Origin: Desulfobacterales bacterium | Lineage (GTDB): Bacteria; Desulfobacterota; DSM-4660; Desulfatiglandales; Desulfatiglandaceae | Assembly: GCA_027061865.1 (NCBI GenBank) | Contig: JAMOVZ010000394.1 | Location: 1-6,465, forward strand | Length of the DNA: 6,465 nucleotides | Reading direction: 5' to 3' | Shown: positions 4,962 to 6,465 of the stretch, piece by piece | Position numbering within the stretch: position 1 is the stretch's first letter | How the letters are laid out: each line of letters begins with the position of its first letter | The notes under the pieces: generated by a model | The model's input: only the letters and a program-made list of their open reading frames with translations | The model's database searches: none | What the model was told of the DNA's origin: nothing | Translations under genes and position numbers: made by a program

Positions 4962-6182
4962 GCTTTTGGCCAAGAACTCGGGCATCAGATGGTTTCCTGC
5001 TTGAAAGAACAATCCCGACCCTTTGGCAGCCCTCTCTGAGAATCCCAAATCCCCTCCTTGGGTGGCTTGGCCTTCCAGCTCATGCTTCCATGCCCAGGCA
5101 AAAGGGGTGGGATCATTGGTGTGCGTCCTTTTTACTATTGGTGTAAGGTGGTCGCTCACCACCATTACGCGGTAGTTTTGATGGTCTTTCAGGCCTTCCA
5201 GGATGGGCCCTACTATCTTCTGATCAAAGGCCTCAATGGCCTCTATCTTGCCATTCAGATCACCGCGGTGGCCTGCCTCATCAGGGGCCTCCAGGTGGAG
5301 AAGCACAAAGTCCGCCCCTTTGAGGATATCAAGCGCTGCCTCTACCTTGCCTTCGTAGTTGGTGTCAATGTATCCGGTAGCCCCTTCCACTTCTGGTGTC
5401 TCAAGCCCTGCGTAACGCCCGATGCCCTTCAGCAGGTCCACCGCAGATACCACTCCGCCCACCAGGCCAAACAACTCTTGGAAGCTGGGCATCCTTGGGG
5501 CCTTGCCTTGGCCCCAGAGCCATATGGAGTTGGCTTCAAGGAGTCCCTTCTTGCGCCTCTCCAGATTGATGGGATGGGTTTCAAGGATTGGCCAGGAGGC
5601 CTTAATCACCCCGGAAACCTGACGATTCCCCGGATCGGATAGATAGGAGGCCACGTTCTGCCCCAACACATCGTGAGGTGGAATCGTATGGGCTTCCTCA
5701 GGCCCCTTGTCCCACAGCAGGATATGCCTGTATGCCACCCCTGGAAACAGCTTTATGCCTGGCCGTTCAAGTGCAAGGCCAAGATCCTTGACAATGGCGG
5801 TGCCTTCTTCCCTTGAAATCTCCCCTGAATTGTAACTCTCCATGATTATCTCACTATCAGAGCGTCTCAGCAAAGTTACAAGATTCATGCGGAAGGCCAC
5901 ATGCCCGTCACTCAGGCGAAGGTTCATGCTCGCGGCCTCCAGGGGGGCCCTGCCAGTGTGGTACGAGGCAGGATCATAGCCCAAAAGCGACATGGTAGCC
6001 ACATCGCTCCCCGGCTCCATGCCGGGGGGGATGGTATTGACCAGCCCTATTCCTCCTTGAGCCACTCTGTCCATGTTAGGGGTATTTGCCACTTCCAGGG
6101 GAGTCTCACCCCTCAGCTCGTCCATGGGAAAATCACCCATTCCGTCGCCTACAAGGATCACGTATTTTATATTTTTTGCCAT
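4953..6182 (-). CDS. ApgM-superfamily protein, probable alternative homoserine kinase
   Basis: A 409-residue member of the cofactor-independent phosphoglycerate mutase (archaeal ApgM) branch of the alkaline phosphatase superfamily. Metal and catalytic landmarks are present: GDGMGD with Asp13, PGSDVATMSLLGYDP with the likely phosphorylated Ser59, TGRAPLEAASM (76-86), EAPDEAGHRGD with Asp301 and His305, SDH with Asp344 and His345, and THTNDPTPF with His354. The C terminus has the usual GNHLMPEFL. By sequence alone it could be a phosphoglycerate mutase. However, it starts 8 bases after the homoserine dehydrogenase stop, and a clade of this family (the TIGR02535 'proposed homoserine kinase' group, from memory) is linked to threonine synthesis in genomes without ThrB. 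I therefore favour phosphorylation of homoserine to O-phosphohomoserine. The only Shine-Dalgarno-like GGAGAG is inside the end of the upstream gene, which suggests translational coupling. Confidence 0.85.
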   Translation of the reverse strand: MAKNIKYVILVGDGMGDFPMDELRGETPLEVANTPNMDRVAQGGIGLVNTIPPGMEPGSDVATMSLLGYDPASYHTGRAPLEAASMNLRLSDGHVAFRMNLVTLLRRSDSEIIMESYNSGEISREEGTAIVKDLGLALERPGIKLFPGVAYRHILLWDKGPEEAHTIPPHDVLGQNVASYLSDPGNRQVSGVIKASWPILETHPINLERRKKGLLEANSIWLWGQGKAPRMPSFQELFGLVGGVVSAVDLLKGIGRYAGLETPEVEGATGYIDTNYEGKVEAALDILKGADFVLLHLEAPDEAGHRGDLNGKIEAIEAFDQKIVGPILEGLKDHQNYRVMVVSDHLTPIVKRTHTNDPTPFAWAWKHELEGQATQGGDLGFSERAAKGSGLFFQAGNHLMPEFLAKSSA

Positions 6183-6190
6183 CTTATCTT

Positions 6191-6465
6191 TTATCTCTCC
6201 ACCCTAATGACCATGGTCTTGCCAGATAGCTCCTCGAGCGAGTCCAGCAGCGCCACCGCCTTTCGTACATTGCTCTCCTTTGCCTCGTGGGTCATCATGA
6301 CAACAGGAACAGATCCGTTTATCTCCCTTCCCTTCTGGATCACGGAGGCAATGCTAATGTCGTGGTTGCCCAAAATCCCGGCTATCTTTGAAAGCACCCC
6401 CGGCCTATCTAGGGCCGTAACCCTGAAATAGTACTCACTGGCCAATTCCTCCATGGGAAGGATGG
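6191..6465 (-). CDS. hom: Homoserine dehydrogenase, C-terminal ACT domain (partial, cut by window edge)
   Basis: The last 91 or so codons of a gene that continues beyond 6465. The visible part is an ACT domain with YYFRVTALDRPGVLSKIAGI, then ISIASVIQKG, then VPVVMMTHEA and a final MVIRVER. This combination is typical of the regulatory tail of bacterial homoserine dehydrogenase, which reduces aspartate semialdehyde to homoserine using NAD(P)H. The ACT domain usually mediates threonine feedback inhibition. The frame remains open upstream of the ATG at 6454 (codons for Ile-Leu-Pro precede it) and no Shine-Dalgarno precedes that ATG, so it is an internal methionine and not the start of a free ACT protein. 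The catalytic and NAD-binding domains lie outside the window. Its stop is 8 bases from the ApgM-like start. Confidence 0.88.
   Translation of the reverse strand, partial: ILPMEELASEYYFRVTALDRPGVLSKIAGILGNHDISIASVIQKGREINGSVPVVMMTHEAKESNVRKAVALLDSLEELSGKTMVIRVER

Noticed and set aside
5058..5642. A 194-codon open frame on the plus strand
   Set aside because: It is antisense to the well-conserved ApgM-like gene, with no domain resemblance and no good ribosome binding site.
6191..6454. A free-standing 87-residue ACT-domain protein
   Set aside because: The frame is open through the window edge, the ATG at 6454 has no Shine-Dalgarno, and the sequence matches the tail of homoserine dehydrogenase.
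1..6465. Mobile elements, CRISPR, tRNA or other RNA genes
   Set aside because: I saw no transposase or integrase motifs, no regularly spaced repeats, no long terminal inverted repeats and no tRNA-like cloverleaf with a TTC-containing T-arm.

Overview
The window looks like a chromosomal segment from a free-living, Gram-negative-type bacterium. The cell-envelope signals (a lipobox, a twin-arginine leader and a Sec leader) point that way. An adenylate kinase with an unusual asparagine-rich LID insert, and a homoserine dehydrogenase gene followed by an ApgM-type gene, fit the Desulfobacterota (former Deltaproteobacteria) best. That placement rests on recalled family resemblance, not on a search. 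I see no insertion sequence, phage gene, CRISPR array, tRNA or rRNA.

Layout. A small lipoprotein gene (16-444, minus) lies at the left edge. It diverges from a plus-strand pair: a Tat-exported DUF362 protein (647-1582) and a 345-residue protein (1665-2702). The second protein reads as a degenerate fold-type III PLP decarboxylase (DAP/ornithine/carboxynorspermidine decarboxylase type) that has lost the PLP lysine and most active-site motifs. A possible 29-codon ORF (1579-1668) fills the gap between them and overlaps both neighbours by four bases. The plus-strand pair ends one base from the end of the convergent minus-strand cluster.

The rest is one minus-strand gene cluster, read right to left: the 3' end of homoserine dehydrogenase (6191-6465, cut by the window edge), an ApgM-superfamily protein (4953-6182), adenylate kinase (4163-4846), a secreted DUF2147 protein (3609-4046) and the redox chaperone Hsp33 (2704-3594). 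Hom and the ApgM protein are 8 bases apart and probably translationally coupled. This arrangement supports a role for the ApgM protein as an alternative homoserine kinase in threonine synthesis, rather than as a glycolytic mutase. DUF2147 and hslO are separated by 14 bases. The gaps on either side of adk (106 and 116 bases) contain possible hairpins, so the cluster may be two or three transcription units.

The most unusual item is the PLP-decarboxylase-like pseudoenzyme paired with an exported DUF362 protein. The remaining genes are ordinary housekeeping or stress functions.
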